A stretch of 64,000 nucleotides of DNA from Leuctra nigra (GCA_934045905.1 OW203762.1:13049647-13113646), one strand, 5' to 3'. Shown: positions 34,440 to 45,489, counted from the stretch's first letter. The notes: a model not told the origin generated them from the letters alone. Numbers and translations: made by a program.

Positions 34440-35066
34440 GACCAAAACATAAACTAGTGGCGCCCTCAAAGCGAACTAAAAAGGGCGTGTCACTATGTGT
34501 GACCACTCTTTAGTGCGCATGTTCCAAGTCACTTAAATGTCAATCTTAATGAGTTGAGTAAAAGTTATAATTACATCGCGAAATAACAGAAATTGATGCT
34601 TACCTCAGTGTCAACATTCAAATACAATCGGCATATTTCATTTCAGCACATATTCATATCCATTTTTGTGAAAACTAGATGTCTATTCACCAAAATCACC
34701 ATTTGACACATCGCATTTTTTTATCACGGCTTTCTGAAACTTTTCTGAATGAGCTCATTCAGAAAGGGAACGGTTCAGAAGACCGTGATAAAAAAATGCG
34801 TTTGTCAAATGATGATTTTGGTAAATAGACATCTAGTTTTCACAAGAATGTGTATGAATATGTGCTGAAATGAAATATGCCGATTGTATTTGAATGTTGA
34901 CACTGAGGTATATAAGCATCAATTTCTGTTATTTCGCGATGTAATTATAACTTTTACTGAACTATCGTTATACGATTGACGTATAAGTGCCTTGACTGAA
35001 TGTCACACATAGCTGGAAGAGAAAATGGCGGATTGGGCATGCGCGTTTAGTTTATGTTTTCGGAGT
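34440..35066. mobile_element. Long fold-back element
   Basis: The core arms (34558-34958) are ~190 bp inverted copies, e.g. AATTACATCGCGAAATAACA at left and its complement at right. Weaker complementarity extends outward to AAAACATAAACTA (34440) and TAGTTTATGTTTT (~35048). No coding frame. Confidence 0.75.
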
Positions 35067-35068
35067 GT

Positions 35069-35174
35069 CTATTCGCACGAAACACGAAACACGAATTCGT
35101 GCACGATTTTCGTGCGAATAGCCACTCCACTGTGGGCCGGCTATTCGCACGAAAATCGTGCACGATTTTCGTGC
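35069..35174. repeat. CG-rich palindrome cluster 1
   Basis: Two imperfect palindromes of the type CTATTCGCACGAAAATCGTG / CACGATTTTCGTGCGAATAG are joined by a CCACTCCACTGTGGGCCGG spacer. The same units recur at 43404-43563. Confidence 0.85.
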
Positions 35175-35864
35175 CGCATTAGTTCATTTTCGTGTCACTA
35201 GAGCGCTCACTAGTCGCGCTGTTTAGGTTCAGTCGTGTCACCATAGGTGTCACTAGTGTCGTTTTTTTAGTATACTTTCGTGCCGCGAAAAGCGTTGGTT
35301 GGCGTCGTCAGCTGTCACAGCTGAGAGCTGTCAATGTCAGTTTTCCGCCTATTTCATTTGGTTTTCCAAGTGTTCACTGTGTTTATTTGAGGCTTAGAAA
35401 TGAAAATGCATTGGAAATGAGGCTTGAAGCAGAACCCATAGTAAAGTGAAGTTCATTACCTATCCTTGAATTCTACCAAAGTGCAATGTAGACCAAGTCA
35501 ATTTTGTAGGTAGAAAGAAATATGTAGGAAATTAGCTCTCAACTTTTCATATTGATGAATACAAAATTATTTCATTTACGTGTAGTTACCTACATTCACC
35601 TCACCTACTGTTTTCTTACTGGTCTAATAAAATGCAACATTTTTTATTTAAAAAAAATGTTTTTAGAAGATTTTGTAAAAGACCTGAGGAAGGTAATAGG
35701 ATTCTACATTCACATTTGGTAGGTACTCTCAATAGACTTCTAAAATAATTATTACACGAGTCAACAAGTGGGATTGGCTCAGGGGCCAGGGCAGGGGGTA
35801 GAACACAATATCTCAACAAAATAATGTTATATGTTTTATTGCAAAATAAACAAAGTTTCATTGA

Positions 35865-36051
35865 AATAGACCACATTTAAAATTATCTAGTTAGCTCTGC
35901 TTTTCAAAAAATGTCATATGCAGTACCGTGATCCTAATATCTATTCATGTTATGATCCATTGTTGAAAAACACTAATAGATATGAGGATCACGGTACTGC
36001 ATATGAAATTTTTTGAAAAGCAGAGCTATCAAGATAATTTAAAATGTGGTC
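35865..36051. mobile_element. Fold-back MITE next to the introner-like copy
   Basis: Arms ATAGACCACATTTAAAATTA and its complement (~85 bp each) enclose a short loop. The right arm ends at 36051, directly before the TATA flanking the element at 36056. Confidence 0.75.
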
Positions 36052-36055
36052 TATA

Positions 36056-36446
36056 GGCACCGAGAGTTCGCCACGAGTGAGAGAAATTAGCAACTTTTGT
36101 GGGAAGATCGTCAACTGTTTTATTTCTCATTGGCCGTGACCTAGCAACCGATCAGATGTCAACAAATGTACTCAAAATATTTCGGAATCAAACTAAGTCG
36201 CGCAAATTAATATTGTGATCAGATTCAGTGAAATTGTGAACACTTTATTATTAATATTTTGTAGGCGAATAAACATTAGATAAACTTGTGTAAATTTTAA
36301 GAATTGATAATGCGTAATATGTGCAGCAACATAACATATAACTGCAGCGACTTGGACGCCTTGCCAAAAGGTAAGCTTCCTTCCCACAGATTAGGTGGCT
36401 CTGTCTGTACTTTTTACAGTGCCATCTGTTGTCTAAACACGCTGCC
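36056..36446 (+). mobile_element. Introner-like element, intergenic copy (391 bp)
   Basis: Nearly identical (a few substitutions and indels) to the reverse complement of 45495-45885, the intron of the RRM gene, and of the same 391 bp length. Ends GGCACCGAG / CACGCTGCC form short imperfect inverted repeats. Flanks are TATA (36052-36055) and TATT (36447-36450). Homology stops at these points, so this is a mobile unit and not part of a larger duplication. Confidence 0.8.
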
Positions 36447-36450
36447 TATT

Positions 36451-37422
36451 GTAAAGAACAATTCAAAGTAGGCAATAGGCATAAGTTATAAATGCAGCGG
36501 TTCAATTCAATTTTATTGGTCTTCTTACAATTTGTATATGTATACAGTTGTAAGGTATAGCTCCTAGCATAATAGTAACATAATAGATAGAATATTGAAG
36601 GTATGTAGGTTAGACACTAGACATTTTTTTCCCCTAGACTTCATAATCATTAATCACAGACTCTCCGTCACAAGAACGTGATGAAATACAGATGATATGA
36701 AGTGAAGCAGTAATATGAAGTGCATAAAATATGAACACAAAATAATATGAGGTACCTGCTATTATTAACTGCTATTATTATTAACTGCTATTATTTGGCT
36801 GCAGTGGTAAGGTCGTCTTGGTTGTTTACCTCCAGGTAAAGCGACTGCCGGCGTTGACCTTTGCGATGATGCGACCCAGTGACCTCAAGTAACAAGCAGT
36901 GATAACAAAAATGTCAAGAGAATTGTCATTGTTGTGTAGAGATGCTGCGCTGTTTACTCGGCGTCGATTTCGTGGCCCCATGGTTACGAAGGCATCTTGT
37001 CCTCGGCTCGTTCAAAGACTTGTAATCCCCTGGCTGTTGGCTGAAGCAAGTCATGGTTCTGCATGTAAAGCAGGAACTGCAGACTCGTCGGAAACTCCCG
37101 GAGTACCTACGCAAGTTGCTGTCCACGCAGGGTTCGGTGTAGATTAGTATCACTGTTCGTTGCGGTTGCACAATTGAAAGCACCGATGAATCATTTTTTC
37201 TAGGCTACTACTAATATTGGCATACTCGCCGCGACCATCTCACGTGACCTCCCCTCCCCTCGAATAATCTACCCTAGATAGGCAAACCGACACGAGAAGG
37301 ATTCAAGAATATGGACAAAATTTAAAAATGTTACCGTCTGACGGTAAATTTACTCGAGGAAAAATACGGTAAATTCCACATCACTAATACTTTATTCATT
37401 ACATTTCTGTAGTTAGAGTAAT
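36451..37422. other. Intergenic, little recognised
   Basis: Just right of the element, TGCCTATTG and CAATAGGCA form a hairpin (36443-36482). Otherwise AT-rich sequence without a supported gene up to the retrotransposon. Confidence 0.5.
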
Positions 37423-37427
37423 GTATC

Positions 37428-37596
37428 TGTAGTATTGTGTAGGGGAAGGGAACATGTACAGTTGGCAGCCGTGGAGGTGCTGCTAACTTCATTGTGCTGT
37501 GGGACCATAGACTAGAGAGCCAATCCGTCAAGCAGTCAATAAAGAACCACTGAACCTACCAGTTGTCTATTCTCAGAACCCTGACTTCCTACGACA
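37428..37596 (+). repeat. 5' LTR of element 1
   Basis: 169 bp, begins TGTAG and ends CGACA; contains an internal AATAAAG that can serve as poly(A) signal. Confidence 0.95.
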
Positions 37597-37658
37597 AATG
37601 GCGACGAGGATGAGATCAAAATTGTGAGTAATTGAATCGGTCATCATCGGGGAGCAGG

Positions 37659-38525
37659 ATGTCTACTCTTAGATTTAGAGAGTTTAAACCAGAAGAAGAG
37701 GAGGTCGATTTATATTTATTGCAATTCAAGCATTACTTAAAGGCCTGGGGACTGGTAGATGAGGAGGACAAAGTGTCCAGTTTTATCGTGAATGTCGGGA
37801 CGAAACATGTGGCCTTGCTTCAGGATATCATATCGCCCTTGGCTCTGGATAATCAAACATATGAATATTTAACTACTTTATTAGCCGAGCATTACAGGCC
37901 GAAGAGGATATTAGTAGCGGAAAGGTATCGATTTCACTGCAGAATGCAACATCCTGGTGAAACAATCAAAGACTATGTGGTAGCTCTACGCCATTTAGCA
38001 TCAACATGTAAATTCGGCCTATTCTTGAACGAAGCCATCAGAGACAGGTTAGTGTGTGGCATGTCTAACGAGGTTATAAGAAGAGATCTTCTCAGGGAAG
38101 AAAGGGACTTAACACAAACGGTAGAGAGGGCTAGTACCATTGAACTAGCCGAGAAGCAAGGGTCTGCTTTATCACAAGCTTCAGCTACAGCTTCAGTAAA
38201 TTTACCGCTCGTGTCGGAAGTAAATATTCTTTCTAAGGGGCCGCGCTGCCCTCCGAAAAAGACCATGCTATGTTACCGATGTCAGTCGTGCCAACACGAG
38301 TCGCAGAGTTGTCCCTATAAAAATTTCAAATGTCATAAGTGCCAGAAAGTTGGGCACATTGCGAAGGCCTGTCGACAGAAAATGGGGAAGAGAGGAACAG
38401 TACAAATGGTTAAAGAGGAGGTTCTCTCGGAGGAAGACGAAGACATTGGATTCAACACTGTGAATTACGCCAAACGGAATGCTGGTAAGACAACGGCAAC
38501 CGTACAGTTAGATATAGTTAGATAA
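37659..38525 (+). CDS. gag: Gag of gypsy element 1
   Basis: The first ATG of the frame is at 37659 (MSTLRFREFKPEEEEVDLYL), 288 residues. A capsid-like helical region is followed by two CCHC zinc knuckles, CYRCQSCQHESQSC and CHKCQKVGHIAKAC, which bind RNA. The frame closes at TAA 38523-38525 within a short GTTAGATA-type repeat. Pol resumes in the same reading frame ~40 bp later. Confidence 0.88.
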   Translation: MSTLRFREFKPEEEEVDLYLLQFKHYLKAWGLVDEEDKVSSFIVNVGTKHVALLQDIISPLALDNQTYEYLTTLLAEHYRPKRILVAERYRFHCRMQHPGETIKDYVVALRHLASTCKFGLFLNEAIRDRLVCGMSNEVIRRDLLREERDLTQTVERASTIELAEKQGSALSQASATASVNLPLVSEVNILSKGPRCPPKKTMLCYRCQSCQHESQSCPYKNFKCHKCQKVGHIAKACRQKMGKRGTVQMVKEEVLSEEDEDIGFNTVNYAKRNAGKTTATVQLDIVR

Positions 38526-38567
38526 AGAGTTAGATACAGTTAGATATAGTTAGAGATAGTTAGATCT

Positions 38568-41500
38568 TTGGTTCTGGATACGGGCGCGGGAGTGTCCGTG
38601 ATCACGGAAACGACGTATGCAAAACGTTTTGGGCATCTGCCGATCCAGCCCGTGGAACTGCGTCTTCGAACCAGGGATCGAGGTCCGCTCAAGGTTATGG
38701 GACAGGTATGGGTCCGAGTACAACATGGGGGGCAGTTACATCGCCTACCCTTGGTGGTGGTCGACACTAAAGGACAGCCGGGACCTCCGCTTCTGGGTAG
38801 GACGTGGTTAGAAACACTACATCTGGATTGGAGCAGCATGATCAAGAAGGAAACTGCTGGGAAGGAAGTACCACGAGACCACATCGATCACGTTACGGAA
38901 CCAGGCGGAACGAAGAGGATTCTGGAGCAACGCATCTCGGAGCTGCAGGTAAAATATGCACCAGTGTTTGAAAAGGGGGTAGGAAAGATTGAAGGGAAAA
39001 GCGTGAGCCTGCATCTCAAAGATAATGCTATTCCCAAGTTTTGCAAGAAAAGACCGGTGCCATATGCATTACAATCCTTGGTAGATGCAGAAATAGATAG
39101 ACTAGTGAGCAATAAGTTGTGGCTTCCAGTAAATAGAAGTGAATGGGCCACACCCTTAGTTGTAGTTCCCAAGAATGGCGGGGTGCGAATCTGTTCGGAT
39201 TACAAGGTAACCATGAATCCTGTCTTGGATGTCGATCATTACCCCCTCCCCACGACTGAAGAGCTTTTGCATAGTGTGGCTGGTTCTAAGATATTCACAG
39301 TTCTAGATTTGTCGTCGGCCTACCAACAACTGGAGGTGGAGCCCCAGTCACAACATCGCTTGACGGTAACTACTCACCGGGGCCTGTTTCGTCCAACGCG
39401 CCTACCGTATGGAATTGCCTCAGGACCGGCCCTATTTCAACAAGTGATGGATGATATTCTGCAAGGCATTCCATTAGTGGGGTGCTACATAGACGACGTG
39501 CTTATTGGAGGGCGGAACATGGAAGAGGCGGCGAGGAACTTGGAGGAGGTGCTCAAGCGTTTGAAGGAACACAATATTCGAGTGAGTAAGGAGAAATGTC
39601 AATTTCTGCAAACATCAGTCAAGTATTTGGGATTTTCTATTGATCAAGAGGGAATGCACCCAACAGAAGACTTAGTGGAAGCCATTAATATGGCTCCAGA
39701 ACCTCAGGACAAGACGCAACTCAAGGCTTATTTGGGCTTGTTAAACTTCTACGAGAAATTCATTCCGAACTGCTCAGGGCAGTTAGTGCCATTCTATAAT
39801 TTGACTAAAGAGGGGGTGCTCTGGAATTGGACGAGGGAGCATGCAGCACTTTTCAAAGAGACTAAGAAATGGATAACGGCAGCCAATCTGTTAGTGTACT
39901 ACAACCCCGGTTTGCCATTAATAGTCACCTGTGACGCGTCAGCGTATGGAGTGGGGGCCATCTTGTCACACCCCAATGAAAATGGGGGAGAAAATCCCAT
40001 TGCATTTGCATCAAAAACATTAAATGCTGCAGAGAAGAACTATTCACAGATTCATAAAGAGGCCCTGGCCATTATATTTGCCGTTAAGAAATTCCACAAA
40101 TTTCTACTGGGAAGGAAATTTACTTTGTACACCGACCATCAGCCTTTGACTACAATATTGGGGGCAAACCACGGGATACCTCCACTGGCAGCGGCTAGGT
40201 TACAGCGATGGGCAGATCTGCTAGCACCGTACCAATATGAAATCAAATACCGTAAAGGAAAGGACTTGGCAAATGCCGATGCATTGTCGCGATTACCGTT
40301 GCCAACAGAGGAGCCAGTAGAAAAACCACGGAACTATTTCTCACCGGAAAAACATTTGCAAACAATCATCGCACAACTCGATAATCGACCGGATCAGCCG
40401 TTAACAGCCAAGGAAATTGGAAAAGCGACAAATAAAGATGGTGTGCTCACACGAGTCAAACAGTTTGTGCTTCAAGGTTGGCCAAGGAATTCGGCAGAAG
40501 AGCTTCTGCCTATTGCGAGGAGGAAGGACGAACTGAGCGTGGACTGCGACTGCCTTACCTGGGGAAATAGGGTGGTAATTCCCGAGTGTCTACAAGAAAA
40601 ACTGCTGCAACTGCTGCACGAGGGCCATCCTGGGTGCACCCGGATGACATTGTTGGCGAGGAGTGTGGTGTGGTGGCCGCAGATGGAAGAGCACATTGAG
40701 GCCAAGGTGGCGGCCTGTCACATTTGTCAGAGTGTCCAGACATCAGCCAAACCTGCCTTGTTTCAACCATGGCCCTGGCCACAGAGGAAGTGGGAAAGAA
40801 TTCACGTTGATTTTGCCACCGACACAGTTACGAACTCCGGAAAGGTATTACTATGCATAATTGACAGCCACTCTAAGTGGATCGAGGTGTTCCCAATGAG
40901 TTCCATGACAACCTCCCGAACTATTGATAAATTACGGACCCTGTTTGCATCCTATGGGTTGCCGGAGGTGCTGGTGTCAGACAACGGTACAAATTTTACA
41001 AGCGAGGAGTTTGAAACGTATCTTCAGGAGAACCGTATCAAACACATTTTGTCACCACCGTATCATCCGGCCTCAAATGGAGCCTGTGAGAGAGTAGTCC
41101 AAATCGTAAAAAAAGGTTTAAAGAAACTAGTCTTAGAAGAAGAAAGAGGTGAAAGCGAACCTCGCTCCTTGCAACATAAATTGGACAAGCTGTTAACCGC
41201 CTACAGATGCACCCCACACTCCATAACCAAACGCACACCTGCGGAATTATTCCTGGGTCGAACGACCCGAACCTTGTTGTCATTAATACGACCCAGTTTG
41301 GCAGAATATATGGGGAGTCGACAACAGACAGAAAAGGCAAGATTGGACCAGCATCGGCAGAATCGAGAATTCATGGTGGGACAACTAGTGTGGGTCAGAA
41401 GTGTACGGGGGGAGAAAATCAATTGGTTCTCAGGGGAAATAATGCAGATTTTGGGAAGGAATACTTACAGGGTACAAGTGGGCATGGAACGTCGAGTCTG

Positions 41501-41822
41501 TCATGCGGATCATTTGCGAAGAAGGGTGTCCACGGGGGGCGAGCCAGAGGGGAACCATTCCACATTACCCGAGAGGACCCCGGACAGGAGTTTCCGACAA
41601 CCCGGGACGGAACCAACACCGAGCCCAGGGCCTGGGCCTTCTCAAGGATCTCCAGCTACCGGCCGTGGTGCTGCCGGACTGTCGTCTGCTAGTCCTGCAT
41701 CACAGAGGACGTCTCCGTGGGCCCGGCCGCCTTCGGGTTCTACTTCTCCGACAGCGGGTGACCATGGAGAGGAGGGTCGACCTCAGCGACAGCGACGCCG
41801 TCCAGAAATTCTGGATTTATAA
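38568..41822 (+). CDS. pol: Pol polyprotein of gypsy element 1
   Basis: The open frame has no ATG at its start; it begins right at the aspartic protease motif LDTGAGVSVIT. Reverse transcriptase follows, with catalytic box GCYIDDVLIGG, then RNase H (TCDASAYGVGAIL, YTDHQPL), integrase zinc finger (HEGHPGCTR ... CHICQ), and a DDE core (HVDFATD, VSDNGTNFTSEEF). The C-terminal ~90 residues are Pro/Ser/Arg-rich. 1084 codons without a stop. The lack of a start and the repeat-filled junction with gag suggest that expression of this copy is disturbed. Confidence 0.92.
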   Translation: MVLDTGAGVSVITETTYAKRFGHLPIQPVELRLRTRDRGPLKVMGQVWVRVQHGGQLHRLPLVVVDTKGQPGPPLLGRTWLETLHLDWSSMIKKETAGKEVPRDHIDHVTEPGGTKRILEQRISELQVKYAPVFEKGVGKIEGKSVSLHLKDNAIPKFCKKRPVPYALQSLVDAEIDRLVSNKLWLPVNRSEWATPLVVVPKNGGVRICSDYKVTMNPVLDVDHYPLPTTEELLHSVAGSKIFTVLDLSSAYQQLEVEPQSQHRLTVTTHRGLFRPTRLPYGIASGPALFQQVMDDILQGIPLVGCYIDDVLIGGRNMEEAARNLEEVLKRLKEHNIRVSKEKCQFLQTSVKYLGFSIDQEGMHPTEDLVEAINMAPEPQDKTQLKAYLGLLNFYEKFIPNCSGQLVPFYNLTKEGVLWNWTREHAALFKETKKWITAANLLVYYNPGLPLIVTCDASAYGVGAILSHPNENGGENPIAFASKTLNAAEKNYSQIHKEALAIIFAVKKFHKFLLGRKFTLYTDHQPLTTILGANHGIPPLAAARLQRWADLLAPYQYEIKYRKGKDLANADALSRLPLPTEEPVEKPRNYFSPEKHLQTIIAQLDNRPDQPLTAKEIGKATNKDGVLTRVKQFVLQGWPRNSAEELLPIARRKDELSVDCDCLTWGNRVVIPECLQEKLLQLLHEGHPGCTRMTLLARSVVWWPQMEEHIEAKVAACHICQSVQTSAKPALFQPWPWPQRKWERIHVDFATDTVTNSGKVLLCIIDSHSKWIEVFPMSSMTTSRTIDKLRTLFASYGLPEVLVSDNGTNFTSEEFETYLQENRIKHILSPPYHPASNGACERVVQIVKKGLKKLVLEEERGESEPRSLQHKLDKLLTAYRCTPHSITKRTPAELFLGRTTRTLLSLIRPSLAEYMGSRQQTEKARLDQHRQNREFMVGQLVWVRSVRGEKINWFSGEIMQILGRNTYRVQVGMERRVCHADHLRRRVSTGGEPEGNHSTLPERTPDRSFRQPGTEPTPSPGPGPSQGSPATGRGAAGLSSASPASQRTSPWARPPSGSTSPTAGDHGEEGRPQRQRRRPEILDL

Positions 41823-41927
41823 TTGAGTTGAGAAAATTGTGTTTGAATATATTTTTGTATGTTTCCTGATATTGTATTCTTGTGATAATTTTATAATTGT
41901 GGTATTAAAACATGGAAGAGAAAGGAG

Positions 41928-42096
41928 TGTAGTATTGTGTAGGGGAAGGGAACATGTACAGTTGGCAGCCGTGGAGGTGCTGCTAACTTCATTGTGCTGT
42001 GGGACCATAGACTAGAGAGCCAATCCGTCAAGCAGTCAATAAAGAACCACTGAACCTACCAGTTGTCTATTCTCAGAACCCTGACTTCCTACGACA
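41928..42096 (+). repeat. 3' LTR of element 1
   Basis: Identical to the 5' LTR as read; preceded by a polypurine tract. Confidence 0.95.
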
Positions 42097-42101
42097 GTAT
42101 C

Positions 42102-43403
42102 GAACCTCCTTCTTTCACTACACAGCTTGAAAGGATCTCACTTATGAAGAAACTTGCATTCTCTTCTTCTGTGAGAGGTTCTTTGTGACAATGTTGTGGG
42201 AGGGTTATTTACGGGAACCACGGTCTACAGCTGGTTTCTTCTACTCTCGTATTCGTTCACAGTTCTGTAGCAATGGCGGAGAGTCACTCGGCACAGCACA
42301 TCACCGTCTGCTCCATAAGATTGGTATGAATGGGACACGTGAACCAGCTGAAAACAATTAAATACATGATTACGGCAATAATAACTTTTAGAGATGTTGC
42401 ACGTAGGTAGGTAGGTAACGGCGCTCGCTCATCACCGCGTTACAACTAGCGGTTTCCTAGTTTAAAATTTAAGAAACCTACTTACTACCTACCACGATAA
42501 CGATAAGGTTTCCTTCAAGGCGTAGCGTCTGAAACACAATTATGCTGAACTTGTCTCGTAGTATTGACAATCATCCTCAATCCCTCGTCGTAGTACGTTG
42601 CCGACAGAAGTTGCTCTTGCGATCACCAAAAATCATCCACTAGAATGGAGATAGCAGGCATATAGATATTGACAATTAAGGCAACTCATCATGTCATTAG
42701 TAAACTGGCTCTTTGAGAAATATTTCATGCATAGTATGGCCAATTTATTGAGCTTGGTGGGAGATAGTCTAACCATAAACAAAGATTCCATCATTAGGTC
42801 CAAGGTATATGTCATTTACCCTGCCAAAACTGTATAACTATACTTTCTACCTACATCATCACGATGAGGTGTAGCTTGTGGCAGTTAGCTACAGGTTATG
42901 TATTTGACAGCTTACATAAACATCTTTTTACTATGCACATTTGTATTAATGATTGACGACAGAAAACTCATAAAATTAACACACTGAAATACGTAACTAC
43001 TTGGTAAGGTAGGTAGTAGGATACCAGATACCTACCAAACCTCTACACGTTATAATATTAATATAAGCCAACAAAATACCTAATGGAAAGTGAAATAAGG
43101 TTATCTAGCGGATTATCTCCGGCAGGAAACATGCTTAAATCAGTTAGGGTTAATAATATCACATTATAAGATAATTTTGTCTAAAGGATTGAACGAATTA
43201 AAGTAGGTTTAATACTTCGTAATTACCATAAATCTTTATTTTATAATTGTAAACAAAAAATTACCAGTAAAAATGTCGTCTTCCTTGACACTGACAGTGA
43301 CAGCTGTACAGCAAACAACCTTCCACGTGACGTCAGTCTTCTTTCTTCATTTCGCGCTCATCGCGCCATCTAACGAGAGCGCCTGGAACTTCCAGCGAAC
43401 GCC
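42102..43403. other. Intergenic, no gene seen
   Basis: AT-rich DNA with TAGGTAGG-type simple sequence near 42405. No supported coding region or element ends. Confidence 0.5.
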
Positions 43404-43563
43404 GCACGAAAATCGTGCACGATTTTCGTGCGAATAGCCGACCCACTGTGGAGTGGCTATTCGCACGAAACACGAATTCGTGCACGATTTTCGTGCGAAT
43501 AGCCGGCCCACTGTGGAGTGGCTATTCGCACGAAATTCGTGCACGATTTTCGTGCGAATAGCC
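43404..43563. repeat. CG-rich palindrome cluster 2
   Basis: Three units of ~60-66 bp with CGAAAATCGTGCACGATTTT-type palindromes, separated by CCACTGTGGAGTGG. This is the same family as 35069-35174, in inverted order. Confidence 0.85.
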
Positions 43564-43620
43564 TCGGCCTTATGTTTTGGTCTATTCTGACAGTTTCAAG
43601 CATTGAAAAATAATATCAAT

Positions 43621-43770
43621 AAGGCCCAGTCTTTCAATACTTTGCTAACATTTAAACTGTCGATTAGGACTGTATTGTCATGGCAACAACCAATTGAATG
43701 ACAGAGTTTTGTACTAACTAACTGTTAACAGCTAATTGAGACTTTAGCAGAGTATTGAAATACCAGCCCT
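43621..43770. mobile_element. MITE with GTCTTTCAATACT ends
   Basis: Ends AGGCCCAGTCTTTCAATACT and AGAGTATTGAAATACCAGCC are imperfect inverted repeats. Relatives at 2849-2970, 31135-31385 and a fragment near 32995-33050. Confidence 0.75.
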
Positions 43771-43784
43771 AAGTACATAAGTTA

Positions 43785-44495
43785 ACTAAGGATTAGGCTG
43801 AAAACTTGTAAAATTATCGAAAATGGTAGACTTAATGTCCATGCAAAATTTTAACTTAATCGGAGCATTTTGATTTTCTTAAGATAGAATGATATTAGTA
43901 TGTGTGCAAAATTTCAGCTCGATTGAGAAAAAAATGTGACCTGTAGCGTCGGGTCAAACTAACTAACTAACTAACTGACTGACTGACAAACACAAAAAAA
44001 ACAGAGAAAGGGTCCAAAAGTGCAGAATGAAGACGCTCGCTACGCTCGCTCAATTAATAGGTATGCATTTTCAAATATTTCAAGATTATTGAATAAAATG
44101 TCCTAAGAATGGCAATAACTTTTGAAAATATTGACAGATTAGTCTTTAAATTAGCAAAAATACCTAAAATGTTGGTCTCGACTCGATGACCATGCGAAGT
44201 TTTAAGTTGATCAGTCAATCGGTTCTAGTTTATATTTAAAAAATCACAGGAAACATGGTTTTAAATTTTAACCAATGAGAGGATTTGGCTCAAACATTGT
44301 AAGATTGGGGACAATAATAGTTGCAATGACTTTGCAAAATTTCAAAGTGATCGGACCAACCAATCGAAAGATTTAGTTTTTTAAATTTGAACCAATCACA
44401 TGATCCCGTTCAAAAACGATCCCAGGGACCGCATAGATTACGTTAGTATGTGTGCAAAATTTCAGATCGATTGGTTGTACGTGGTTTGACCTGGC
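43785..44495. repeat. Dispersed repeat copies (TTTCAGCTCGAT family)
   Basis: 43785-44065 matches 55490-55825 over most of its length and ends with GAAGACGCTCGCTACGCTCG. 44430-44490 and 44690-44730 carry further pieces. Probably 3' ends of a LINE/SINE-like family; class not determined. Confidence 0.6.
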
Positions 44496-44658
44496 CCCTA
44501 TTCCTGAAAAAAATGAGAGTGAGTATGAGAAAAAAATAGTGACAAAATTGTTATCAACCAATTGCAATCCAGCAGGCTTAGATTCTATTGGCTGATACAA
44601 ATTTTCTCACTATTTTTTTCTCATACTCACTCTCCCTTTTTTCAGGAATAGGGGTCCT
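44496..44658. mobile_element. Fold-back MITE (TATTCCTGAAAAAA ends), copy 2
   Basis: Same arms and core as 23949-24118; perfect terminal match CCCCTATTCCTGAAAAAA / TTTTTTCAGGAATAGGGG. Confidence 0.85.
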
Positions 44659-44790
44659 GGGCTATGCAGGCAAAAAAAACACATATAATGTCCAATAAGA
44701 GTACAGTGGTGACGCTCGCTACGCTCGCTCAAAAATTAATGCGTATTGTAAAGATCAAAGATTTAAAGAATATGGTACCCAGGTACTACG

Positions 44791-44796
44791 TTTATT
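44791..44796 (-). terminator. Poly(A) signal of the RRM gene
   Basis: AATAAA on the minus strand, 54 nt past the stop codon at 44850. Confidence 0.6.
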
Positions 44797-44849
44797 TTCA
44801 TTTTGTTTTACATTCAAAATAATAACAACTCCCACTACCTACTACCAAA

Positions 44850-45489
44850 TTAATCGAAATAAAAATTGTATCGTTGCATATAAAACCTATTCGCGTATGG
44901 GTAGCCGTAGAGTCGGTCGAAGACCGGATGCGCTTCGTACTGCGCATGTGGTACTTGCGGACCCGGAATCCTCTTCACCTTCGTCGCCCTCGCCTCCTTG
45001 GCAATTACCGTCGCCACTGTATTGCCGTTGATTATGTGGTGTCCCGTTTTACACACGCGTTTGGCAACGTCCTCGCTGTCAAAGGTGACGTACCCGAACC
45101 CACGATGACGTTTGGTAGGATTTCCTCTCCTATTCATCATCATCACCAAGTTTTCCACCTCCCCGAACTGACTGAAGTAATCTTTCAGATCTTCGGCAGA
45201 GGTCTCTTGTCTTACTCCTCCTACAAATACCTCCTTCCGATTGACCTCTTTTCCTACATCCTCCTCCGCCTTGTCATCCTCCCTTCCCCGCTTCCTGGAG
45301 GTCACATCGTACTTGGGTTCGATCTTCATTCCGGCCAGAGTGTGACTGTGGACTTGGAGAACGTTCTCAGCGCCTTGTTGGTCCGCGAAAGTGATGACGG
45401 CGCATGCGCGGTCACTCTGGGCGACCGATGGACAACATTCGAAGGAGATATTTGTGATGTCTCCGAATTTCCCGAAGTACTGCTGTAGA
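44850..45489 (-). CDS. RRM gene exon 2 (rest of RRM1, RRM2, C-terminus)
   Basis: Acceptor CCTATAG at 45490. It reads LQQYFGKFGDITNISFECC, a Lys/Glu-rich inter-RRM linker (SRKRGREDDKAEEDVGKE), RRM2 with EVFVGGV and HRGFGYVTF, and a Tyr/Pro-rich tail; stop TAA at 44850. Confidence 0.8.

Larger units (their letters stand above)
37428..42096 (+). mobile_element. Complete Ty3/gypsy LTR retrotransposon (element 1)
   Basis: Two 169 bp LTRs (37428-37596 and 41928-42096) starting TGTAGTATTG and ending TACGACA are identical as read. A 5 bp target duplication GTATC flanks it (37423-37427, 42097-42101, allowing for the LTR ending in A/G). A primer-binding-like TGGCGACGAGG follows the 5' LTR and a purine tract GGAAGAGAAAGGAG precedes the 3' LTR. 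Gag and pol lie between. Domain order protease-RT-RNaseH-integrase defines gypsy; sequence style resembles the mag/K02A2.6-like group. LTR identity means recent insertion. Confidence 0.95.

Noticed and set aside
36193..36387. Shared 64-66-codon frame in both introner-like copies (MGRKLTFWQGVQVAAV...)
   Set aside because: Its presence in both copies follows from their near identity; it has no ATG at its start and no known motif, so it is not evidence for an encoded protein.
41207..41826. 107- and 161-codon frames near the end of element 1 as extra genes or an envelope
   Set aside because: They overlap pol in other frames, and pol itself is continuous with integrase homology and a proline-rich tail.
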